Source of the DNA: Flavobacteriales bacterium
Lineage (GTDB): Bacteria > Bacteroidota > Bacteroidia > Flavobacteriales_D > SKUL01
Direction of reading: 5' to 3'
DNA length: 8,163 bases
Assembly: GCA_007129985.1 (NCBI GenBank)
Contig: SKUL01000236.1
Location: forward strand, 1-8,163
Shown: positions 1 to 6,048 of the stretch, one piece after another
How positions within the stretch are numbered: position 1 is the first letter of the stretch
Layout: each line of letters begins with the position of its first letter
Notes under the pieces: model-generated
The model's input: the letters and a program-made list of their open reading frames with translations, nothing else
What the model was told of the DNA's origin: nothing
Databases searched by the model: none
Position numbers and translations under genes: made by a program

Positions 1-1374
1 AAGCTTGATTGGGTCTTCAACACATCAACATTTACGGGCAACATGGCTATCGCCCTGCTGGTCACGTACTTTTTTCGTGCACTGGGCCACGGCGATGCGG
101 TTGATTATGTTTTTTTCCTGTCCGTTCTTGCTATTGGCCTTTGGATTACCGAGGCCATTCCGCCCTTCGCAGTAGGAATCTTCCTGATTGGTGCCCTGCT
201 CTTTGGTTTTGGGACAGATTTTTTAATCGAGGACAGCGCACCGCCAGAATTGTATGTCGGCACCTGGACCAGCAACGTGGTGTGGCTGCTTTTGGGTGGT
301 TTTTTCCTCGCCAAGGCTATGAGTATTGTCCAACTCGACAAGTCCCTGTTTCGATTTACGGTGAAGCGATTTGGCCAAAAGCCCGAGCGCCTTTTGCTGG
401 GCTTGATGATGACCACCGCGCTTGCCAGTATGGTGATGTCCAACACGGCCACAACAGCCATGATGATTTCGTCAATTGTGCCGCTTGTGCACAGCATTGG
501 CAAGGACGCACCGTTTTCAAAAGCGCTGCTCACGGGCATACCTGCGGCGGCATCGGTAGGAGGGGTGGGTACCATTATCGGGAGTACGCCCAATGCCATC
601 GCGGTAGGGGCCCTGTCGGAGGTTGGCATACAAATTACGTTTGTTGAATGGATGGCAGTTGGTTTTCCGGTGGCGCTTATTCTGGTTTTTCTGTTCTGGC
701 AGTTTCTTATACGCAGGTTGCCCATCAAACAAGCGGTGTTTGACCTTGGCCCTATTACGAGCAAAGACGATGAAGACCAACCGCATCGCTCGCAAAGAAT
801 TGCGGTGATTGTTACGCTCATTGTCACTGTATCACTTTGGTTAACAGAACCTATTCACGGTATTCCGGTGGCTGCAACCTCTGCGGTGCCCATTGTGTTT
901 CTCACGCTTACGCAGGTTATCAACGCAGGCCATGTGCGCTCTTTGCCCTGGGATACGCTGATGTTGGTAGCAGGCGGATTGGCCTTGGGAATTGCGCTGG
1001 TAGATGTGGGCCTTTCGGAAATTTTGATGGACGAAGTGTTTAGCTGGGCCTTGCCACTCATTTTGCTGGCATTTTTCTTCAGTTTGATTGGTGTTTTGTT
1101 GTCGAATGTGATGAGTAACACCGCCGCATCGTCTATCCTGATTCCGCTGAGTGTAGCCTTACCAGCTCCGTTTGGGATAGCCGTTCCTGTGATTGTAGCG
1201 ATTTGTTGTTCCAGTGCACTGATGCTACCGGTCTCCACGCCGTCCAACGCCATTTCATTCGGAACCGGACTGTTACAGCAGCGTGATTTTTATCCCGGAG
1301 GGATTTTCTTGCTGCTCGTTTCGCCGTTGATTGCGATTGGTGCTGCTATGCTTTGGTCGTTATTCTATTTGTGA
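1..1374 (+). CDS. SLC13/DASS-family sodium:anion symporter, 5'-truncated by the window edge
   Basis: Inner-membrane secondary transporter predicted to couple Na+ entry to uptake of a di/tricarboxylate or sulfate. The frame is open from base 1, so the true start lies outside; 457 residues are visible, against roughly 450-500 for complete bacterial members, so little is missing. The internal ATG at 43 is probably not the start. Seen directly: the WITEAIP motif early in the protein (about residues 48-54), many hydrophobic helices, and both inverted-repeat SNT motifs (residues 147-149 and 372-374), each followed by small polar residues. Each is also paired with a downstream STPxNAI-type segment (about 195-201 and 412-418). 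In VcINDY the two SNT motifs bind Na+ and substrate carboxylates. The region around 403-418 resembles the Na+/sulfate symporter signature with two substitutions. The substrate cannot be decided from sequence. It is separated from the next gene by 134 bases with no clear terminator. Confidence 0.93.
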   Translation, partial: KLDWVFNTSTFTGNMAIALLVTYFFRALGHGDAVDYVFFLSVLAIGLWITEAIPPFAVGIFLIGALLFGFGTDFLIEDSAPPELYVGTWTSNVVWLLLGGFFLAKAMSIVQLDKSLFRFTVKRFGQKPERLLLGLMMTTALASMVMSNTATTAMMISSIVPLVHSIGKDAPFSKALLTGIPAAASVGGVGTIIGSTPNAIAVGALSEVGIQITFVEWMAVGFPVALILVFLFWQFLIRRLPIKQAVFDLGPITSKDDEDQPHRSQRIAVIVTLIVTVSLWLTEPIHGIPVAATSAVPIVFLTLTQVINAGHVRSLPWDTLMLVAGGLALGIALVDVGLSEILMDEVFSWALPLILLAFFFSLIGVLLSNVMSNTAASSILIPLSVALPAPFGIAVPVIVAICCSSALMLPVSTPSNAISFGTGLLQQRDFYPGGIFLLLVSPLIAIGAAMLWSLFYL

Positions 1375-1508
1375 CCTTCGCTCGTCCTGTTTTATTTGCT
1401 GTAGGTCGCATTTTTCGGAATATTCGTATTTTGCCGCTTCGTCCGGACCAACCAACCGGTTGAATTATCCGGCGTCAAGGAAAAGTGAACCAATCTTACC
1501 AAGAACGT

Positions 1509-3926
1509 ATGAACCTGATAATGTTCAAATGTGCGAGCCGCTTTGCAGTGCTGGCATCTTCATTTTTGCTTTTCTCTGCCGTTGATGCCCATGCGCAGAT
1601 GACTGTAGAGTTCGAAACCACGGAGAACACCAATTGCCTTGGCTCAGAATGCGACTACAGCGGTCCGGGTATTTTGATCAATGAGCTGATGATTGCTCCC
1701 CTTTCGGGTGATGGATCACTTTGGGGTGGAAACACGAACCAAAGGGCAGAGTGGATTGAGCTTTATAATCCGAACTTTTGCGAGCCGGTAGATATTTCAT
1801 GTTATTACCTCGGCAACAATGCCAACGATCCTCTGCCGTATCCGGGAGGATATGTTATTCCAGAAGGAACTGTAGTTCCACCTTCGGGTTTTGTGATTAT
1901 TCGCGGAGTGAATGCCGCACCGGTTCCGGCCAACCTGCTCATTGAAAATGGAGGTAACACAATAGAGCTGGTTGTGGAAAACGATGCTAACATAACCGGA
2001 CAGGTTTGCGTAGGCGGTGGGACTCGCTTGTGGTTTCCGAACGCGGGTGGTTGGTTTGCTTTTTATGACAGCTTTGGCGAACCGCAGGATGCAGTGTCGT
2101 GGGCAAATTCGAGTAACGTAGAACAGCAGCCATGTGTGCCGCCCTTTCCGTCGTGTCAGTCTGCCAATTCCCTTGTCAGTTACAATGACTTTCCAGACGA
2201 CCGAAAGGAATACGTGCTTAACGTTAGTGCTGCTACATTTCAAGGGCAAAGTATCAGGAGACTACCAGATGGTGGTGACTGGTCCGGTGCAGGTCCCGCT
2301 ACCTACGGCACCTGCAATGCCGAGTGCATAGATCCCGGAACCAGCTCTTGCAATGGAACAGCCACAGCCATCGTAACCGGTGGTGTTCCACCTTATTGGT
2401 ATCAGTGGGATGACGCACAGATTCAAACCACTCAAACTGCAGAAGGATTGTGTGCACAGGAATATTGTGTTTCTGTATTTGACGATAACGGCGACGAAGT
2501 TTTTGCATGTGTGACCATTACCCAGCCGTCTTATGAGACCGATGACAGTGCCAGTATATGTGCTGGAGATGGTTTTACCCTTCCTGATAATACTGTAGTT
2601 TCAGAAGCAGGTACGTATCCTGTGATGTTACAAACGGCAGGAGGCTGCGACAGTTTGGTTACATTAGAGCTGACGGTTTTCCCGAGTTATTCATTTGAAC
2701 TCAATCCAACTATCTGCGAGAATAATAGCTACACTTTGCCCGATGGGAGTGATGTTACCGAAGCGGGGGTATATACTGTTGTTTTTGAAACAACCGACGG
2801 CTGCGACAGCACTTTTATAGTAACGCTTGAGGTTGACCCAACCATTACCATTCCTCAAAGCCCGGAAATTTGCGAGGGCGAGGTATATACACTTCCCGAC
2901 GGTACTGAGGTAACAGAGGGAGGGTTGTACGATGTGTTTATCGAAGGCGGGGCCGATTGTGATACGCTCTATCAGGTAAATTTGACAGTTCATCCATCTT
3001 ATCTCATCTTGCAGGAAGCAGATATATGTGAAGGAGAGATCTATCAGCTTCCCGGTGGTACGGCTGCAAACCAAACGGGTGTGTATACGATCTCATTCAA
3101 TACAGGGCAAGGCTGCGATAGTATAATTGAAGTATTTCTCAACGTGAATCCGCTTCCAGAACTTACCATTCCTCTTGCTGCAGTGTATTGTTTTGGAACA
3201 GGCACCGTCGCGGTGAACCCGTCACCGTCAGGAGGTACGCTTACCGGTCCGTTTGTAGATGGTAACAATCTCAATTTGGGGAATGCTAATCCCGGTTCAT
3301 TCACCGTTACCTATAACTACACCGATGAAAACGGCTGCAGCAATACCCTTGTACATGATTACAACGTAGCTCCTCCTGTGTTCCCTGAGTTCACCTGGGA
3401 TTCAGGCTGTCTGGGCGTGGCTAATTTCACCAACCTCACCGACGACCCGGAACAAGAAAACAGCTATATCTGGGCAGTAGGCGAAGATGAAACAGTATTT
3501 GGTACTTCATTCAATGCCCAGCTTAACGTACCGGAGTCAGGTACATATTTTATCACACTAACAGCTATCAACCCGGCTGACTGCCCTTACAGCGTGAGCC
3601 TGGAGGTAGAATTAGAGGCCGGTTTAGAATTGGGAGCGTATCAATTGCCAAACGTTATCACGCCAAACAGGGATGGAATCAATGATCGTTTTGGTTTGAT
3701 GCCTGAGGACGACGACTGCCTCAATTATCGCATTACCTTCTTTAATCGTTGGGGAAAGAAAGTGTATGAAATGACAGAGCAGGGAACACCATTTATGGGG
3801 CTGGATGAGCGAGGTAATGAGCTTTCGGAAGGGGTGTACTTCTACATTTTCGAGTCACCTCAAATTGACTGTACCAACCCTCTTTTTGAAGACCTGTGTA
3901 AAGGCAATGTTCAGATTTTTAGGTAG
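1509..3926 (+). CDS. T9SS-secreted multidomain surface protein (lamin-tail, SprB-like, 52-residue repeats, type B sorting domain)
   Basis: Probably a secreted or cell-surface adhesin-like protein; no catalytic domain is recognised. Numbered from ATG 1509 (805 aa). Residues 1-30 are a signal peptide ending AHAQ. About 52-200 is a lamin-tail (LTD) domain, with INEL, EWIELYNP, IPEGT and PSGF landmarks. About 273-340 is a SprB-like repeat (TGGVPPYWYQW, then YCVSVFDDNG). 341-548 are four 52-residue Cys-paired repeats. About 549-621 is Ig-like and 622-703 PKD-like. 710-805 is the gliding-motility type C-terminal domain (TIGR04131-like): LPNVITPNRDGIND, NRWGKKVYE, EGVYFYI and terminal KGNVQIFR. Type B domains direct export by T9SS and usually depend on a PorP/SprF partner, which is not in this window. 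Start choice: GTG 1485 and ATG 1521 are in frame; 1509 or 1521 gives the cleanest signal peptide. Cysteine content is high, suggesting disulfides outside the cell. Confidence 0.9.
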   Translation: MNLIMFKCASRFAVLASSFLLFSAVDAHAQMTVEFETTENTNCLGSECDYSGPGILINELMIAPLSGDGSLWGGNTNQRAEWIELYNPNFCEPVDISCYYLGNNANDPLPYPGGYVIPEGTVVPPSGFVIIRGVNAAPVPANLLIENGGNTIELVVENDANITGQVCVGGGTRLWFPNAGGWFAFYDSFGEPQDAVSWANSSNVEQQPCVPPFPSCQSANSLVSYNDFPDDRKEYVLNVSAATFQGQSIRRLPDGGDWSGAGPATYGTCNAECIDPGTSSCNGTATAIVTGGVPPYWYQWDDAQIQTTQTAEGLCAQEYCVSVFDDNGDEVFACVTITQPSYETDDSASICAGDGFTLPDNTVVSEAGTYPVMLQTAGGCDSLVTLELTVFPSYSFELNPTICENNSYTLPDGSDVTEAGVYTVVFETTDGCDSTFIVTLEVDPTITIPQSPEICEGEVYTLPDGTEVTEGGLYDVFIEGGADCDTLYQVNLTVHPSYLILQEADICEGEIYQLPGGTAANQTGVYTISFNTGQGCDSIIEVFLNVNPLPELTIPLAAVYCFGTGTVAVNPSPSGGTLTGPFVDGNNLNLGNANPGSFTVTYNYTDENGCSNTLVHDYNVAPPVFPEFTWDSGCLGVANFTNLTDDPEQENSYIWAVGEDETVFGTSFNAQLNVPESGTYFITLTAINPADCPYSVSLEVELEAGLELGAYQLPNVITPNRDGINDRFGLMPEDDDCLNYRITFFNRWGKKVYEMTEQGTPFMGLDERGNELSEGVYFYIFESPQIDCTNPLFEDLCKGNVQIFR
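2529..3152 (+). repeat. Four tandem 156-bp (52-residue) coding repeats
   Basis: Inside the T9SS-secreted protein, four units of exactly 52 residues (2529-2684, 2685-2840, 2841-2996, 2997-3152) follow one another without insertions. Each has an ICxxxxYxLP-type opening, an aromatic G-x-Y turn, and a closing CDS/CDT element. The first cysteines fall at residues 351, 403, 455 and 507, and the second at 380, 432, 484 and 536, all at 52-residue steps and 29 residues apart within a unit. DNA identity between units is low, so the repetition is at protein level and old. Cys-paired modules of this kind are familiar in Bacteroidota surface proteins; the likely role is a disulfide-clamped beta-sandwich stalk (inference). 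Confidence 0.9.
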
Positions 3927-3928
3927 AT

Positions 3929-3965
3929 ATTGTTTTGACAATGGCAGTGGTTCTACCAGTTTTTT
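3929..3965 (+). terminator. Possible weak terminator with two small hairpins and a T-run
   Basis: Two bases after the TAG stop of the secreted-protein gene, ATTGT-TTTG-ACAAT (3929-3942) forms a perfect 5-bp stem with a 4-base loop. A second stem, TGGT-TCT-ACCA (3948-3958), is followed after one base by six T residues (3960-3965). Position between convergent genes fits termination of the plus-strand transcript. The stems are short and A+T-rich, so strength is doubtful; no matching T-run serves the minus-strand gene. Confidence 0.3.
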
Positions 3966-4008
3966 GGGCACTTAAATTTAAGCTTGCAATACATGTAATG
4001 GAGGCACT

Positions 4009-4746
4009 CTATTCAAAGGTGTAGCCGTAGCGATGAATGTCTTCCGCGTATGCCTCAGCCACAAGCGCAATAAGTTCGGGGTTGTAGTAATGCTGATATT
4101 GCATATGTCTGGTAGAATTTACATGTGGCAGACAGAGGTTGATGTTGAGCTCGTGGTTTAATCGGCTCTCCAATTCCTTGAGATTCTCAAAGCGAGCGAG
4201 AAAATCAACGAGTAGCTCACCATTCTTGCCAATGAGCCAGTCGCTTTGCGGCCCGCATTGACTGAGTTCTTTCACATTATACGGTCCCGGCAATGGCACT
4301 GGCATCAAGCGTGTAAAAGAAGGGCTAATTCGAAGTGTAGTCTTGTAAAAGAGGCGAAACAAGGTGCCTGCACCTTCGTTAAATACGGTGCGATAAAAGG
4401 GATGCTTTCTGAGTTGAATTTTCCGATGAACCAACCGCACAAAAGCGTCAAAGTCCATTCTTCTATCAAACTTCGTGTAGAAATAGAGCGAAACAAGCCT
4501 GTCCCATGGATTTCGTACCACGCCGAACTTGAATGCCTTCTCATAAAATGCCCTGTCAATGACTTCGGATTTGAGAAGGTATTCTATGTCAATGTGACTT
4601 GTGGCTACACCCCTTGTTTTGTCCTTAATTCCAAGCTGTGCATGCAGAATAACCTTGCGACAACCATGCTCCTTGAGCGCCTTGTAAATGCTGGAGCCTG
4701 CTGATTTAGGGACCCAGAAAAAAATGTACTCGCGGTTCGAACTCAT
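4009..4746 (-). CDS. PAPS-dependent sulfotransferase (Sulfotransfer_2-like)
   Basis: Predicted cytosolic enzyme moving a sulfuryl group from 3'-phosphoadenosine-5'-phosphosulfate to a hydroxyl or amine, probably on a glycan or other envelope precursor; the acceptor is unknown. Its 245 residues start almost directly at the 5'-phosphosulfate loop (FFWVPKSAGSS, residues 9-19, with K14 and S18/S19 as the expected contacts). There is no signal peptide or membrane anchor. H51 lies in SHID, where the family often has a conserved histidine. The 3'-phosphate site is VVRNPWDRLVS (76-86; R78 and S86). The C-terminal half carries family landmarks QSDWL (167-171), DFLARFENL (181-189), LPHVNST (206-212) and the ending AEDIHRYGY. 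Start ATG at 4746 is supported by the motif position and a promoter-like element just upstream. It lies 82 bases downstream of the pirin gene on the same strand, with no obvious functional link. No sulfate-activation or glycosyltransferase gene is nearby. Confidence 0.88.
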   Translation of the reverse strand: MSSNREYIFFWVPKSAGSSIYKALKEHGCRKVILHAQLGIKDKTRGVATSHIDIEYLLKSEVIDRAFYEKAFKFGVVRNPWDRLVSLYFYTKFDRRMDFDAFVRLVHRKIQLRKHPFYRTVFNEGAGTLFRLFYKTTLRISPSFTRLMPVPLPGPYNVKELSQCGPQSDWLIGKNGELLVDFLARFENLKELESRLNHELNINLCLPHVNSTRHMQYQHYYNPELIALVAEAYAEDIHRYGYTFE

Positions 4747-4766
4747 ACGTCGCTTCGTTGGACGCT

Positions 4767-4774
4767 CAAAAGTA
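4767..4774 (-). promoter_or_regulatory. Candidate Bacteroidota -7 promoter element for the sulfotransferase gene
   Basis: Read on the minus strand the octamer is TACTTTTG, an exact match to the Bacteroidota -7 consensus TAnnTTTG. It ends 20 bases before the sulfotransferase ATG, which would leave a leader of roughly 12-15 bases. A TTTG at the -33 spacing is absent; only a TTG lies nearer, about 12 bases upstream. This could let the sulfotransferase be expressed separately from the pirin gene. Confidence 0.4.
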
Positions 4775-4828
4775 TCCTTTTTTCAATGCTCCATGCGGGT
4801 AGAGAGAGTGTGGTCAAGCGAAAATGCT

Positions 4829-5965
4829 TTATCCCCGTACTTCCAAAAGCCCGTCGGCGTGCTGTGCAAAGCGACCTTTGCTTCGGTCGTGAACCTGGTC
4901 GGTGCGCGGCCAGGGCCAACCGCCAAAACGGGTACGGTGATAGTCGTCAAAGGCCTGCTGAATTTCAGCCTTTGAGTTCATCACAAACGGACCGTATTGA
5001 ATCACCGGCTCGCCAATGGGTTTCCCCTGCAGCACAAGAATTCCCGCTTCCTGAGATCCGTTTTGCAGGGTTAATTGCTGATCTGCTTCTACCGCCACAC
5101 GATGGTAACGCGGTATGTTTTTGCCCGCAATATTCAAACCTTCACCGGAGTAGTAGTAGAGCGTTCGGTTTACACCACTGGCAGCAGCCGGCATCTCCCA
5201 TTTGGCACCTGCGTCCATTTTGATGTTCCACACAGCTACGTGGTTTTCGGGATCGGCGGCCCATGAGTTGGGTGGCGGAGAAGGCGCACGATAGCCCGCT
5301 ACTTCACCGGCAATTACTTCAACCAAGGTATTGAGTTGGTTACCGTCGCAGTGATTGTAATGCGGAATATTTTCGCTCCAGAACATCGCAAAATGCGGGT
5401 CGGTCATTTTGTTTTTGCGCGGCAAATTGAGCCATACCTGGAACAATTCCAGCGGATTGTCTTCATTCTCCTTTAACAAGGGAAACATTTCGGAGTGTTG
5501 CACACCGCTTCCGGCTGTCATCCACTGCACGTCGCCATCGCCGTAGCGTCCGGCCGCACCCAAGGAGTCTGCGTGATCAACCATTCCTTTTCGAACAATT
5601 GTAATGGTCTCAAAACCTCGGTGCGGGTGCCCCGGAAAACCCGGAACAACTTTGCCGTGGTACATTCTAAAGCCGTCTTTGATGATAAAATCATCTCCCA
5701 GTGGTCGGTCGCTCACCGAAACAACCGGCCCCATGTTGCTATTGCCTTTTGGAAAAAAGTCTTCGTGGTGGGCACAGAAAAGAAAAGGGTCAGCCGTTTC
5801 CCACTGAAAACCCAAAGGGTGCACCGATTTTACCGGGTGGGGAGGAGGCTGTACTTCAGGCAGCGATTCTTTGCTCCAAGCCAAACGTGGGAGCGTAATC
5901 AACGAAGCCGCACCCAACGACAAGCGGGTGAGAAAATTTCTTCTGGGCAGTTTGTTTTGCAACAT
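4829..5965 (-). CDS. Pirin-family bicupin protein with a Tat-type export signal
   Basis: A 378-residue pirin, longer than typical cytosolic pirins (about 230-300 aa) because of its N-terminal leader and full-length C-terminal tail. Seen directly: PRRNFLTRL at residues 7-15 with twin arginines R8/R9, then a hydrophobic stretch to about 30, matching a twin-arginine signal. The N-terminal cupin contains GHPHRGFET (H113, H115) and GVQHSEMF (H157, E159), which correspond to the four metal ligands of pirins and of the quercetinase YhhW. The C-terminal cupin ends with YGPFVMNSKAEI (324-335) and FGGWPWP (347-353), typical of quercetin 2,3-dioxygenase-like pirins. Some pirins oxidise flavonols and others act as redox-sensing regulators; the reaction here is unknown. 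Tat export would allow Fe or another metal to be loaded before export (inference). It is transcribed divergently from the importer operon across 83 bases and is followed by the sulfotransferase gene on the same strand. Confidence 0.9.
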   Translation of the reverse strand: MLQNKLPRRNFLTRLSLGAASLITLPRLAWSKESLPEVQPPPHPVKSVHPLGFQWETADPFLFCAHHEDFFPKGNSNMGPVVSVSDRPLGDDFIIKDGFRMYHGKVVPGFPGHPHRGFETITIVRKGMVDHADSLGAAGRYGDGDVQWMTAGSGVQHSEMFPLLKENEDNPLELFQVWLNLPRKNKMTDPHFAMFWSENIPHYNHCDGNQLNTLVEVIAGEVAGYRAPSPPPNSWAADPENHVAVWNIKMDAGAKWEMPAAASGVNRTLYYYSGEGLNIAGKNIPRYHRVAVEADQQLTLQNGSQEAGILVLQGKPIGEPVIQYGPFVMNSKAEIQQAFDDYHRTRFGGWPWPRTDQVHDRSKGRFAQHADGLLEVRG

Positions 5966-6048
5966 GATTTCTGTTTTGAAGTAGCTAAGTTACAAAACAA
6001 AGATGTGCCCACATGGTTCACTTGCGGCAAGGTATGTACCTTAGCGCC
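5966..6048. promoter_or_regulatory. Divergent intergenic control region with three inverted repeats
   Basis: This 83-base spacer must hold the start signals for both the pirin gene (-) and the importer operon (+). It contains TGTTTTG-N14-CAAAACA (5972-5999), ATGTG-CC-CACAT (6003-6014) and AAGGTA-TG-TACCTT (6029-6042). Near-matches to TAnnTTTG occur on both strands (TACCTTAG at 6037-6044 plus; TAACTTAG on the minus strand around 5985-5992), but neither has a TTTG at the proper -33 spacing. The region is too short for a cobalamin riboswitch. Confidence 0.4.
6029..6042. promoter_or_regulatory. 14-bp dyad, candidate operator of the importer operon
   Basis: AAGGTA-TG-TACCTT is a perfect inverted repeat with 6-base arms and a 2-base centre, ending six bases before the preferred ATG at 6049. 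It overlaps the -7-like TACCTTAG, so a bound protein would block initiation. Its existence is seen; its role as an operator is inferred, and I do not recognise it as a Fur box or another known site. Confidence 0.3.

Noticed and set aside
105..827. A 240-codon open frame antisense to the symporter gene
   Set aside because: Its translation has no recognisable domain and is explained by codon bias of the sense gene, which has clear SLC13 motifs over the same bases.
1395..1433. TTTG (1395-1398) and TATTTTG (1427-1433) as a promoter for the secreted-protein gene
   Set aside because: The downstream element lacks one base of TAnnTTTG and the spacing of 28 bases is far from the usual 19-21, so the match is too poor to call.
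2529..3152. The tandem repeats as a CRISPR array or DNA-level satellite
   Set aside because: The units are coding, lack conserved repeats with variable spacers, and are similar at protein rather than nucleotide level.
4009..4746. Sulfotransferase gene as a recent foreign acquisition because of low G+C
   Set aside because: Hand counts over 4081-4500 give about 45% G+C, below the transporters but similar to sampled rows of the secreted-protein gene, so it is not an outlier.
5966..6048. Cobalamin riboswitch upstream of the BtuF-like gene
   Set aside because: The spacer is only 83 bases and no B12-box-like sequence was seen; this RNA class needs roughly 200 bases.
6013..6048. ATG 6013 as the start of the substrate-binding lipoprotein
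   Set aside because: It would add a polar 12-residue extension before a standard lipoprotein signal that is already complete from ATG 6049, and would place the 14-bp dyad inside the coding region.
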